In this document: piece after piece, positions 16,664-25,215 of the stretch | Numbering within the stretch: the first letter of the stretch is position 1 | How the letters are laid out: the number at the start of each line of letters is the position of its first letter | From: Bacteroidia bacterium | GTDB taxonomy: Bacteria; Bacteroidota; Bacteroidia; Bacteroidales; Prolixibacteraceae | Reading direction: 5' to 3' | Assembly (NCBI GenBank): GCA_026391295.1 | Contig: JAPLDS010000042.1 | Location: forward strand, 1-63,217 | Length of the DNA stretch: 63,217 nt | The notes under the pieces: generated by a model | The model's database searches: none | Told to the model about the DNA's origin: nothing | What the model saw: only the letters and a program-made list of their open reading frames with translations | Made by a program: the position numbers and the translations under genes

Positions 16664-17614
16664 ATGGTATATCGTGGCGGGATTTGGAAGCCACGTACCC
16701 GTCCAGGTTCATTCGAAGGAATGGGCTCTGTAGCTTTAGAATGGTTAAAACTTGCCAAGCAAGAGACTGGATTACTTACCGGAACAGAAGTTGCTAATGC
16801 CCAACATGTCGAGGAGTGTCTTAAAGCAGATGTCGATATCCTTTGGATTGGCGCTCGATCAACAGCTTCACCATTTGTGGTGCAGGAGATCGCTGACGTT
16901 TTAAAGGGAACTGATAAAATTGTAATGGTTAAAAATCCTGTTAATCCTGATGTTCAACTTTGGCTTGGGGCAATCGAAAGATTAAATCATGCAGGACTAA
17001 AAAATCTTGTTGCAATACATCGTGGATTTACTCCATTTGGCGAATCAAAATACCGCAATTATCCAAATTGGCAAACCGTTATTGAGCTACGCCAGCTTAT
17101 GCCAAACCTGCCAATTATCTGTGATCCTAGCCATATTGCCGGTAAACGCGAATACCTATTTGAGATCTCTCAAAAAGCATTTGACCTTGGATTAGACGGA
17201 CTGATGTTGGAATCGCATATCGATCCAAGCTGTGCTCTAAGTGATAAAGACCAGCAAGTTACGCCTGCTGATCTTTCAAAGATCTTAGATAAGTTGGTCA
17301 TTCGTTATGAGAATTCGAACGATCCTCAATTTGAAAATAAACTAGACGCTCTTCGTTCACGAATTGATGGCATTGACCATGAAATTATGGAAATCCTTGC
17401 CTCAAGAATGGAGATTGTAAAACAAATTGGAAACTATAAAAGAGACAATAAAGTTACTGCATTGCAGATTAACCGGTGGACTCAAATTATGGAAGACCGC
17501 ATTAAGACTGCGAAAAAACTTAATTTAGATGAGACCCTTATTAAATTGTTGTTTCAACTTATACATGAAGATTCAGTGCGTCAGCAAACCGAAATCATGG
17601 ACCGTGACTTGTAG
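16664..17614 (+). CDS. DAHP synthase/chorismate mutase, N-terminally truncated
   Basis: The bifunctional enzyme normally makes DAHP from PEP and erythrose 4-phosphate and isomerises chorismate to prephenate. From the first possible ATG (16664) the 316-residue product keeps GIWKPRTRPGSFEGMG, LVKNPVNPD-like VMVKNPVNPD, HRGFTPFGESKYRN and CDPSHIAGKR. It also keeps a C-terminal AroQ chorismate mutase domain (about 218-305, LDALRSRIDGIDHEIMEILASRMEIVKQIGNYKR). It lacks the first beta-strand and the GPCS motif, whose cysteine is a metal ligand in DAHP synthases. The DAHP synthase half is therefore probably inactive, whereas the mutase half looks intact. It is the second gene of the tyrA operon. Confidence 0.85.
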   Translation: MVYRGGIWKPRTRPGSFEGMGSVALEWLKLAKQETGLLTGTEVANAQHVEECLKADVDILWIGARSTASPFVVQEIADVLKGTDKIVMVKNPVNPDVQLWLGAIERLNHAGLKNLVAIHRGFTPFGESKYRNYPNWQTVIELRQLMPNLPIICDPSHIAGKREYLFEISQKAFDLGLDGLMLESHIDPSCALSDKDQQVTPADLSKILDKLVIRYENSNDPQFENKLDALRSRIDGIDHEIMEILASRMEIVKQIGNYKRDNKVTALQINRWTQIMEDRIKTAKKLNLDETLIKLLFQLIHEDSVRQQTEIMDRDL

Positions 17615-17647
17615 TCTTTAAAGCAAAAAATAAGTGTTGATGTAGTC

Positions 17648-17685
17648 AACTAAAAAAGAGACCTTATAAGGTCTCTTTTTTAGTT
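17648..17685. terminator. Bidirectional terminator, 38-nt perfect palindrome
   Basis: Positions 17648-17666 and 17667-17685 are exact reverse complements (core GAGACCTTATAAGGTCTC flanked by A6 and T6). It terminates the tyrA operon on the plus strand and the DUF4271-hemD-rnpA unit on the minus strand. It contains the rnpA stop codon (17680-17682). Confidence 0.9.
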
Positions 17686-18072
17686 TGTGAGGGTTACATT
17701 TTTCTTAAACCGTTCGATAACTTTAACCATTGCCTCATCGATCTGAGCAAAAGTTAATTCTTCCTTCGCAATATATACAATCATAAGTGCAACCTGCAGC
17801 TGATGTGCCATGAGCAACTCATGAAGCTCATGCTTATGAAAACGATAAGCTTCACGAAGTCGTCGTTTTAATAGATTTCGATCATGTGCCCGTTTAAAAA
17901 GTCGTTTTGGCACACTAAAAACTACTTGTACAGGGGCTAAAGTTGGCAAGCTTTCTTGTTTCCAGACCACTTTTAGGGGATAGCATAAAAATGAAGAACC
18001 TTTAAGAAAAAGATCGCCAATAATTTTTTGGCTACAGAGCTTCTCGTCTTTCTTAAAAGTAAATGTGGTCAT
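17680..18072 (-). CDS. rnpA: Ribonuclease P protein component
   Basis: RnpA is the protein cofactor of RNase P, which matures tRNA 5' ends. The signature FKRAHDRNLLKRRLREAYR (RNR-type RNA-binding helix) is present, preceded by VQVVFSVPKRLF. The frame extends upstream to 18102, but MTTFTFKKDEKLCS at 18072 matches the family start, giving 130 residues. It is the last gene of a unit after hemD, and its stop lies inside the terminator palindrome. No yidD follows. Confidence 0.92.
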   Translation of the reverse strand: MTTFTFKKDEKLCSQKIIGDLFLKGSSFLCYPLKVVWKQESLPTLAPVQVVFSVPKRLFKRAHDRNLLKRRLREAYRFHKHELHELLMAHQLQVALMIVYIAKEELTFAQIDEAMVKVIERFKKNVTLTN

Positions 18073-18132
18073 AGGTAAAGAAACAAAAAAGGGGAAAATC
18101 ACTTTCCCCCTTCAGATAATTTAAATAAAAAT

Positions 18133-18885
18133 CTATTTATTATTTTTATTGAATTCGGAAATAAATCGCTCTAAGGCAGCTGGCATTGATGGAGCCTCTG
18201 GTAATGGAGCCTCAACGTCTAAGCGCAAACCAGCATCACGAACAGCCTTCGCCGTAACTGGACCGAATGTAGCAATCTTAGTATCTTTTTGCTCAAAGTC
18301 AGGGAAATTAACAAACAACGATTTTATCCCACTCGGACTGAAGAATACCAGCATATCGTAATTAACATCTTTTAAATCAGATAGATTACTACTCACCGTG
18401 CGATACATGATCGCTTCAGTAACATTTAATTTTGCCTTTTCCATAAGCACTGGAATCTCCTCCTTGTGCATATCTGAAAGTGGAATAAGAAACTTATCCT
18501 CCTTATGCTTGGCCAAAACATCGACTAAATCGGGAAATTTTCCGTTAGCATAGAAGATTTTCCGCTTACGATAAACAATATATTTCTGAAGATAAAAAGC
18601 CGTAGCTTCTGAAATGCAGAAATATTTCATGGTATCAGGGATCAATAGGCGCAATTCCCCAGAGATCCGAAAGAAATGATCAATAGCCGTTCTACTGGTA
18701 AAGATAACCGCAGTATGATCCAAGATCTGAATTCGATCCTTTCGGAAGTCTTTAGCAGGAACACCCTCAACTTGAATGAATTGACGAAAATCAATCTTCA
18801 AATTATGTTTAACAGCCAAGTCGTGGTAAGGTGAGTTACCTGGAGTTGGTTCTGGTTGCGATACTAATATTTTTTTAATTCTCAA
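18133..18885 (-). CDS. hemD: Uroporphyrinogen-III synthase
   Basis: HemD closes and inverts ring D of hydroxymethylbilane in tetrapyrrole synthesis. The 250-residue protein has the two-lobed HemD pattern, with weak sequence conservation as usual: ILVSQPEPTPGNSPYHDLA at the N-terminus, VIFTSRTAIDHFF, YDMLVFFSPSGIKSLF and KIATFGPVTAKAVRDAGLRLDV. It lies between the DUF4271 gene and rnpA, a gene order known in Bacteroidetes. Haem supply is relevant to the cytochrome-rich operon downstream, though no direct link is shown. Confidence 0.88.
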   Translation of the reverse strand: MRIKKILVSQPEPTPGNSPYHDLAVKHNLKIDFRQFIQVEGVPAKDFRKDRIQILDHTAVIFTSRTAIDHFFRISGELRLLIPDTMKYFCISEATAFYLQKYIVYRKRKIFYANGKFPDLVDVLAKHKEDKFLIPLSDMHKEEIPVLMEKAKLNVTEAIMYRTVSSNLSDLKDVNYDMLVFFSPSGIKSLFVNFPDFEQKDTKIATFGPVTAKAVRDAGLRLDVEAPLPEAPSMPAALERFISEFNKNNK

Positions 18886-18924
18886 CTTCTATACTTTTAA
18901 AAATTGGCACTCTTCAAGCCTTAT

Positions 18925-20214
18925 CTATTGTTTCACGATAAGCTTGACAATCAAAAGCAATGGTAGAATTTCTAGGGTACAAAGGTATAAAATCAAATAG
19001 AAAATTGAAATCTCTTTTTGATAGGCTAAATAAATTGTTCGAATCACGGCTGCAATATGAAGTATTACCAGTAAAACTGCCATAATCCAGATGGTAATAA
19101 AATTAGTTATAGGTAAGATTGCATGAATAGTAACTAGCGGCAATAAGATGAATCCTAATGCCCTATAATGCAGGCTAATATTGAATAAAGACTCCTTGGT
19201 TTGCTCCTTTACCATGGTGATAGAGCCAACCAGTTTATTGAGCAATATTTTCAAAAAGAGATAGGTATTGATAACTGCTGCCATTCCAATAAAAAGGACG
19301 ATACTTGGATAACCACCAATGCTCACATTAAAGAATTGTGCGATCTGAAAGACCGAAAGCGGCAGCACTAAATGAAAGATTAGGTCTAATCGCACTGCCC
19401 CGAACATCATTTTATAACCACGCTGACGAAATAACCTGGTGGCTTCCTTAAAATTAACTAGACTTAAGAATATTTGATCTAAATATTTGGGGAAATTGGC
19501 GGTAACAGAGGCAAAAATAATCCAAAGGATTAAAATTAGTCCTAAAACCCAATCTTGACTTGGCGCAATTCGCTCCTTGCCCACCTTGCCATAAGGCTTT
19601 GTCGAAACAGGGATCACAGTCCGTTGAGCTTGAATAAAAGCGGAATCCGATAAGGTGGGGACATTGCCAAAATAGGCCGTATCTCCCAAGGTGGCATAGT
19701 AACCCGGATTACCGGTATAAATATTTAAACGAGAATCTCTAACGACGCTCTCTTCGCTATAGTTAACTTGTTTGCTGACCTCTTTCTTCGTTTGCTTTTT
19801 TGTGACAATAGCTTTTGAAACTATTGCTTTTTTGACCGGAATAGCCTTATTCGCAATCGGTTTCACCACACTCTTATTCCCCGGAACAACTTTTTTAACC
19901 ACCTCCTGTTTAACAGGAATAGCCTTTTTTGCAACCGTATTTTTTTGTGGAAGCGCCTTCTTACTAATCTCTTTCTTAACTGGAAGAGCCTTTTTTGCAG
20001 GCTCCTTCTTTATCGTTTTTTTTGTTGGCGCAGTGGCCTTGGAAACCGCTTTTTTCACTACAGCTCCCTTTTTTACCACCTTTGCTGGCTTAGAAACAGT
20101 AGTTTTTGCTTTAGCTTTCGTAGTGCTTTTTTTAACTGCTTGAACCTCCTTAGGCGGCAGTTCAGCAGCTAAACTATTTGATATTTCATTCACAACAACG
20201 AGTGCAACAGACAT
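18925..20214 (-). CDS. DUF4271-type membrane protein with Lys/Ala/Pro-rich N-terminal domain
   Basis: The 429-residue protein has two parts. Residues about 24-150 are a histone-H1-like low-complexity region built from variants of KKAxPVKKE with AKAK and KKA. Residues about 220-425 form a membrane domain with several hydrophobic helices, matching the Bacteroidetes DUF4271 proteins found next to hemD. The gene starts at 20214, 22 bases after a TATCTTTG -7 box. The function of DUF4271 is unknown. The basic tail is not part of the domain as I know it and could bind nucleic acid, acidic lipid or a polyanion. Confidence 0.75.
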   Translation of the reverse strand: MSVALVVVNEISNSLAAELPPKEVQAVKKSTTKAKAKTTVSKPAKVVKKGAVVKKAVSKATAPTKKTIKKEPAKKALPVKKEISKKALPQKNTVAKKAIPVKQEVVKKVVPGNKSVVKPIANKAIPVKKAIVSKAIVTKKQTKKEVSKQVNYSEESVVRDSRLNIYTGNPGYYATLGDTAYFGNVPTLSDSAFIQAQRTVIPVSTKPYGKVGKERIAPSQDWVLGLILILWIIFASVTANFPKYLDQIFLSLVNFKEATRLFRQRGYKMMFGAVRLDLIFHLVLPLSVFQIAQFFNVSIGGYPSIVLFIGMAAVINTYLFLKILLNKLVGSITMVKEQTKESLFNISLHYRALGFILLPLVTIHAILPITNFITIWIMAVLLVILHIAAVIRTIYLAYQKEISIFYLILYLCTLEILPLLLIVKLIVKQ

Positions 20215-20236
20215 AAATCATTCATTAGGAGCCTTG

Positions 20237-20244
20237 CAAAGATA
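20237..20244 (-). promoter_or_regulatory. -7 promoter box of the DUF4271-hemD-rnpA unit
   Basis: TATCTTTG on the minus strand matches TAnnTTTG, 22 bases before the ATG. No TTG is seen at standard spacing. Confidence 0.5.
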
Positions 20245-20340
20245 AAAAATAAAGGAATGATCTTTATCATGTTAAATGTTTCGTTTGAAAAGGTCAGGAA
20301 TACGCAATGTTTAAATAAGTTTTCCGCCTAAATAAGCAAA

Positions 20341-21516
20341 CTAGTGAATATTTCCCCCTACTAATAAATGACTTGGAACCCTTGCCGGAATCGATTTCTC
20401 TAATGGCTCATCATTTAATGCCCCAAGAAACTCAACAATAAACGCAATATCCTTAAAATCAACATTAAGATTCGAGACCAACGGATCAATCTGACTAAAC
20501 TGAAGCCTTGAATTTGCCTGTTTGCCCCCTGAAAGATCTTCATAAAACTCTAAAACATTTTCAAGACTCTTAAGCTTTCCGTTGTGCATATATGGATAGG
20601 TATGCAATAAATTACGAAGCGAAGGAGTTCTAAACGCATAGCTCTTTGCATAACCAGAATCAGAATATCTTAATTTTTCTTGTTCAGGGACTCCCATGAC
20701 ATGGGTTTTATAGTCTGAAAACATAGGTCCATGATGACATTTAGTACAGCCATCTTTTAGAAATAGTCTTAACCCTTCGAGTTCATTCCTGGTTAGCGCC
20801 GCAGTGTTTCCTCTCATATATTGGTCGAACCGTGAATTATTCCCAACAAGGGTGCGCTCATAAGCGGCAATCGCCTTGCCCAGATTATCCTTTGTGATCG
20901 CATCTTGACCCCCAAACGCCTTCTTAAATAATTTTCGATAATCTTCAATCTCCTTTAGCCTTGATATAACCTTTGCCAAAGCATTATTTTCCATAAAAGC
21001 ATGCCCACGCATCTCCTCAAATGCCTTTATTGGTTCTAGCGATTGGCTTTCTAGACTTTTTACTCGCAAATCCCAAAACATGGGAGATTGTAAAGGATCA
21101 ATCATACCACTGTTGGTGATCCCATTAAAGGCCGTATTTATAATAGATTGGGAATTCCGCTTTACAAAAGGGATATCATTGGGCTGCTTGAAATTACGGC
21201 TACCGCCCAGACCTGTTCCATTAACGCCAATGGATAGATCTAAACTCTCTGCAAACCCATAATCAGGGTGATGACAGGTGGCACAAGCCACATCTTTATT
21301 CCCGGAAAGGATAGGGTCAAAAAACAAAAGCCTCCCAAGCTCAATTTTCTCTGGAGTACTGGGGTTATTTATCGGGGTCGAAACCGTTAAAGGAAGAGCG
21401 CCTAATACAGAAATGTCATCCGGTGCCGGACGAACAATTTTCTTAGAATCGGAACTTGAATGACAAGCGCTAAATAAAATAATACCAAACACGAAAACAA
21501 CCAGATTCTTACCCAT
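20341..21516 (-). CDS. Di-haem cytochrome c peroxidase/MauG-family lipoprotein
   Basis: The 391-residue protein has a lipoprotein signal (IILFSAC, Cys at residue 18) and two c-type haem sites, CATCH (78-82) and CTKCH. The conserved segments RLLFFDPILSGNKDVACATCHHPDYGF, RTPSLRNLLHTYPYMHNGKL and LEFYEDLSGG follow. This places it in the bacterial CcP/MauG family, which reduces peroxide or oxidises protein or organic substrates. A longer frame reaches 21603, but the ATG at 21516 gives a proper signal peptide. It is the last gene of the eight-gene exported redox cluster, so it may serve as oxidase partner for it. Confidence 0.9.
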   Translation of the reverse strand: MGKNLVVFVFGIILFSACHSSSDSKKIVRPAPDDISVLGALPLTVSTPINNPSTPEKIELGRLLFFDPILSGNKDVACATCHHPDYGFAESLDLSIGVNGTGLGGSRNFKQPNDIPFVKRNSQSIINTAFNGITNSGMIDPLQSPMFWDLRVKSLESQSLEPIKAFEEMRGHAFMENNALAKVISRLKEIEDYRKLFKKAFGGQDAITKDNLGKAIAAYERTLVGNNSRFDQYMRGNTAALTRNELEGLRLFLKDGCTKCHHGPMFSDYKTHVMGVPEQEKLRYSDSGYAKSYAFRTPSLRNLLHTYPYMHNGKLKSLENVLEFYEDLSGGKQANSRLQFSQIDPLVSNLNVDFKDIAFIVEFLGALNDEPLEKSIPARVPSHLLVGGNIH

Positions 21517-21627
21517 TTTAAAAGCTTTTAATGCAGTTGAAAATTGCGTAAAGGGTTTCCGAATGTTCAAAGAGCTCCCAATTCTCTTTTTATTAAAATG
21601 CAAACATATTGTGAAGCCAAAAATAAC

Positions 21628-22557
21628 TTATTTTTCCACCGTATGCCAGCTATATACTCGTTTAAGGTTCGGCATTTGCTTTAATTGATCCAAGCAGACT
21701 GCCGTTATTTTAGTGTCGTTTAAATTGATGGCTTGCAGTTTATCCAACCCTTTTAATTGACCAACAATATGATCTGTGATCGGATTTTTCTCCAGTCGTA
21801 ATTTCTCTAGATTTGTCATCAAAGGTAAAAAATCTAAATCCTGATCTGTTAACCCATTGCCTGAAAGATTTAGCCAAATCACCTGGTTTGCGATGCTTCG
21901 CAATTGGGAAGCTATCTGGGTCATCTTTATGCCGCTTCCAGCAGGAATGGTAACATCTAGCTGCAAAGGAGCATGCAACATAATGCGAACAACAACACCT
22001 TTTGTTTTAAGACTATCTAATGCCTTAAGGTCTAATAAAAATGGGATATCAGCATTAGCCTGAACCGTCGTTAAACCATTCTCCCCTCCTTGAATCTTAT
22101 CGGACGTGCTATTGCCAAAAATATCTAACGAAATATAATCCTTCCCATGTGTCAACGAGCCTCCAAGATGACCCGTATAACAAACTAATAAAAACATGAT
22201 AAGCATTAAAGAAGAGAAGGTCCTCCGCTTTAATCTCATAGCAAGCTCAATAGATGAGCATGTAAAAAGAGACAAGATACCTGAGACGACAGCCAGCAAA
22301 ATACCATATAACTGATGATCTGAAAGAGTCTCTAAATCATAGCCACTCCCTTGAGCTAACAAATAGCCAAAAAGAGCTGCAACAGTTGCCGAGATAAAAC
22401 CTAAAAATAAAACAAATGGAACCGCACGTTTTAACGCTTCATACCGTTTTGCAAACGACAAAAATTCAAAAGCTACCGCAAGGATTAAAAACCCAATCGG
22501 AAGATGAACAATTAACGGATGAAGATGTCCTAAAAATGCAGATAGGTCCATTGTCAT
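21628..22557 (-). CDS. DUF2231-type membrane protein with C-terminal leucine-rich repeats, no haem site
   Basis: The 309-residue protein opens with HPLIVHLPIGFLILA (13-27) and further hydrophobic helices to about residue 150, ending HLGGSLTHG, as in DUF2231 membrane proteins. A linker and three to four LRR units follow (IWLNLSGNGLTDQDLDFLPLM, LEKLRLEKNPITDHIVGQL, LQAINLNDTKITAVCLDQL). It is a paralogue of the protein at 28458-29870 but lacks the CxxCH domain that the longer copy carries in the linker. The repeats are expected in the periplasm. It lies 3 bases after the NHL-protein gene. Confidence 0.78.
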   Translation of the reverse strand: MTMDLSAFLGHLHPLIVHLPIGFLILAVAFEFLSFAKRYEALKRAVPFVLFLGFISATVAALFGYLLAQGSGYDLETLSDHQLYGILLAVVSGILSLFTCSSIELAMRLKRRTFSSLMLIMFLLVCYTGHLGGSLTHGKDYISLDIFGNSTSDKIQGGENGLTTVQANADIPFLLDLKALDSLKTKGVVVRIMLHAPLQLDVTIPAGSGIKMTQIASQLRSIANQVIWLNLSGNGLTDQDLDFLPLMTNLEKLRLEKNPITDHIVGQLKGLDKLQAINLNDTKITAVCLDQLKQMPNLKRVYSWHTVEK

Positions 22558-22560
22558 AAT

Positions 22561-23670
22561 TTATACCCTAGTTAATTTTACAGGTGGGGTTTGATTGGCA
22601 TTCCATTGACAGATGTAAAGATTTAGATCATCATCGACACAAACATCATGACAATGCTGAAAAATATGATTCATATCTTGCAAGGTTGGCTGCAAAATGC
22701 CACTCTTATATACAGGAGCATTTCCCCCTGGATTTGATAGAACCTTATTATTTTGATCTAGAATTGTCACGAAGCCACTATTGCCGCCGATCATCTTTCC
22801 ATCCTCATCTTTTGACCAACAAACACCTGCATATAAGTTATCGCCCTTCAAAACGGGACGGCAGACATACATGCCTGGCAAATCAATACGGTATAGGAAC
22901 TTCCCATCGAGGGTAAACACCTTGAAGCAATTTTCCTCACGCGAAGTGCAGATAAGCTTATGATTATTTTTATCGCGAGTATCCACAGTTACACCATGCG
23001 CACAATGAAGATTGTGGTCAGGATTCGTATTGTTATGCCCCCCAAAATGACGAATATATTCCCCTTTACTATTGTATTGAATGATATAATCGGAACCATA
23101 ACCATCAGCTAAATAGATATCTCCATTGGGCGCTACGGCTGTCTCGGTAGGCATAAAAGACTCCGTGTCTTTATAAATTCCGATGGTCCGTGGATGCCCA
23201 AGTGTAAATATTATCCGTCCAGTTAGATCTGTTTTTACAACCTGTCCGGCCTGCTTGGTCCATTTACCAGTCTTATCCTGAAACCATCCGCAGTCAACAA
23301 TAAGCAAAAAGTCTTCTCCACCCTCTTTCGAAAGTGTTAAGCCATGACCGCCTGGCCACGAATTTCCCCAGCTATCCAAAAGTTTGCCAGATTTATCAAA
23401 GATCAGGATGTTGTTATGAATGTTATCACCTAACATAATTAATCGACCTTGACTATCCTGAACCATTTCATGACAGTTGAAAAGTGGATTGCTATTGACG
23501 CTTATCTTCGCCCAACTTTTATCAACTTTATATTTAAAGTCCCCCTGTCCAATGAAAGGATCATTTAATTGTTGATTTCCGGGAGAAATAGAGAATCCAG
23601 AACTTGGCAATACTGCAGCAGCGGTTGTCATAAGGGTTGAATTTTTTAAAAATGTTCTTCTAGAGGTCAT
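22561..23670 (-). CDS. Tat-exported NHL-repeat (six-bladed beta-propeller) protein
   Basis: The 369-residue protein begins with a twin-arginine signal (SRRTFLKN at 3-10, then a hydrophobic Ala-rich stretch). It then shows repeated propeller units such as LIMLGDNIHNNILIFDKSGKLLDSWGNSWPGGHGL, ETAVAPNGDIYLADGYGSDYIIQYNSKGEYIRHFGG, and HGVTVDTRDKNNHKLICTSREENCFKVFTLDGKFLYRI. The fold resembles peptidyl-alpha-hydroxyglycine lyase and 6-bladed lactonase-like proteins. Tat export implies folding or cofactor loading in the cytoplasm. The substrate is unknown. It lies 27 bases after a DUF1501 gene in the cluster. Confidence 0.82.
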   Translation of the reverse strand: MTSRRTFLKNSTLMTTAAAVLPSSGFSISPGNQQLNDPFIGQGDFKYKVDKSWAKISVNSNPLFNCHEMVQDSQGRLIMLGDNIHNNILIFDKSGKLLDSWGNSWPGGHGLTLSKEGGEDFLLIVDCGWFQDKTGKWTKQAGQVVKTDLTGRIIFTLGHPRTIGIYKDTESFMPTETAVAPNGDIYLADGYGSDYIIQYNSKGEYIRHFGGHNNTNPDHNLHCAHGVTVDTRDKNNHKLICTSREENCFKVFTLDGKFLYRIDLPGMYVCRPVLKGDNLYAGVCWSKDEDGKMIGGNSGFVTILDQNNKVLSNPGGNAPVYKSGILQPTLQDMNHIFQHCHDVCVDDDLNLYICQWNANQTPPVKLTRV

Positions 23671-23697
23671 AAATATCTATTGTTAGTCGTTATCATT

Positions 23698-25212
23698 TTA
23701 AGTCAAAATATCTTTTACTACGTTACCCTCAACATCGGTTAATCTGAATCGTCTTCCTTGAAATTTAAAGGTAAGTCTTTCATGATCGACGCCCATTAGA
23801 TTTAACAAGGTCGCTTGGAAATCATGCACATGGACTGGGTTTTTAACAACATTGTAACTGAAGTCGTCTGTCTCTCCATAACTTATTCCAGGTTTAACTC
23901 CCGCACCCGCCATCCACATGGTGAAACACCGTGGATGGTGATCGCGACCATAGTCATTCGCTTGAAGCTTGCCTTGAGAATAAACAGTCCGTCCAAATTC
24001 ACCTCCCCAAATCACTAAAGTATCTTCAAGAAGGCCTCTTCTTTTCAAATCTTTTAGCAGGGCAGCCGTTGGCTGGTCGGTATCTTTACATTGCTTGGCC
24101 ATTCCAGCAGGAAGACCACCATGATGATCCCACCCTTGATGGTAAAGCTGAATAAACTTCACATCTTTCTCTAATAGTTTGCGCGCTAAAAGGCAATTAG
24201 CGGCATAGCTTCCTGAATCGCGACTGTCAGGACCATAGAGATTGAAAACTTCATCAGGTTCATCGGAAGTATCCATCACTTCAGGAACCGATGTTTGCAT
24301 GCGGTAAGCCATCTCATATTGCGCAATTCGAGCTTGCACCTCAGGATCGCCATAAGGCTCATTTTGAAGTGTATTTAATTTAGACAGGTATTCAAGCATC
24401 TGTTTCCGATCGGCTCCATCATACCCTTCCGGATTGTCTAAATACAAAACCGGATTCTTCCCAGCTCTAAACTGAACACCCTGATGTTCTGAAGGGAGAA
24501 AGCCATTGCCCCAAAGACGGGCATAGAGCGGTTGATCTTTAACGGCATTCTTTGAAACTAAGACAATAAAAGAAGGAAGATTTTTATTGTCAGATCCTAA
24601 TCCATAGCTAACCCACGACCCGATAGAAGGTCGTCCAGGCAATTGATTTCCAGTTTGAAAAAAGGTTATGGCAGGATCGTGGTTAATCGCTTCCGAATGG
24701 ATTGATTTGATGATACATAAATCATCAACAACAGCCGAAGTATAGGGAAGAAGTTCACTTAACCAGGTTTGGGATTCACCATATTGACGAAACTTATACA
24801 CCGAAGGGACGATCGGAAGAATACTTTGATTGGCACTCATGCTGGTTAATCGCTGTCCTTGTCGCACGGAGTCAGGCAGCCCTTTCCCATACATCTCCAC
24901 TAACTTAGGCTTATAATCGAACGTCTCAAACTGAGAAGGTCCACCGCTCATAAAAAGATAAACCACACGCTTGGCTCGTGGCGCGATATGCGGAATTGCA
25001 CGCAAAATTTCCTCCTCAAGCGTCGCAGCTGGGATATCACCTTTAGCACCAACGCCTTTGCCAAGCAAATCATTTCCTAATAAAGAACCGAGCGCGAGTG
25101 CCCCAATTCCCAAGGAGGTTTTGGTTAAGAAATTGCGACGATCTAATCGATTATTTAATTGATTAAATTCTGGCGTATGCAATTTAAAAATATCGTGATG
25201 ATGATCGCTCAT
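23698..25212 (-). CDS. DUF1501 protein, Tat-exported (copy 2)
   Basis: The 504-residue protein has a twin-arginine signal (RRNFLTKTSLGIGALALGSLLG, RR at 25-26). The DUF1501 core includes KRVVYLFMSGGPSQFETFDYKPKL, IHSEAINHDPAITFFQTG, FIQLYHQGWDHHGG, DTLVIWGGEFGRT and GRDHHPRCFTMWMAGAGVKPG. The family belongs to the alkaline-phosphatase/sulfatase-like superfamily, and its reaction is not established. The histidine- and aspartate-rich motifs suggest a metal site. It is paired with a DUF1553 protein 3 bases upstream, the arrangement known from Planctomycetes. It is a paralogue of the protein at 29916-31415; both end in FRLTD and KDIL. Confidence 0.88.
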   Translation of the reverse strand: MSDHHHDIFKLHTPEFNQLNNRLDRRNFLTKTSLGIGALALGSLLGNDLLGKGVGAKGDIPAATLEEEILRAIPHIAPRAKRVVYLFMSGGPSQFETFDYKPKLVEMYGKGLPDSVRQGQRLTSMSANQSILPIVPSVYKFRQYGESQTWLSELLPYTSAVVDDLCIIKSIHSEAINHDPAITFFQTGNQLPGRPSIGSWVSYGLGSDNKNLPSFIVLVSKNAVKDQPLYARLWGNGFLPSEHQGVQFRAGKNPVLYLDNPEGYDGADRKQMLEYLSKLNTLQNEPYGDPEVQARIAQYEMAYRMQTSVPEVMDTSDEPDEVFNLYGPDSRDSGSYAANCLLARKLLEKDVKFIQLYHQGWDHHGGLPAGMAKQCKDTDQPTAALLKDLKRRGLLEDTLVIWGGEFGRTVYSQGKLQANDYGRDHHPRCFTMWMAGAGVKPGISYGETDDFSYNVVKNPVHVHDFQATLLNLMGVDHERLTFKFQGRRFRLTDVEGNVVKDILT

Positions 25213-25215
25213 AGC

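Noticed and set aside
19772-20143. 123-codon open frame opposite the DUF4271 gene
   Set aside because: Its Phe/Leu-rich sequence is just the antisense reading of the Lys/Ala/Pro repeats; no promoter or family match.
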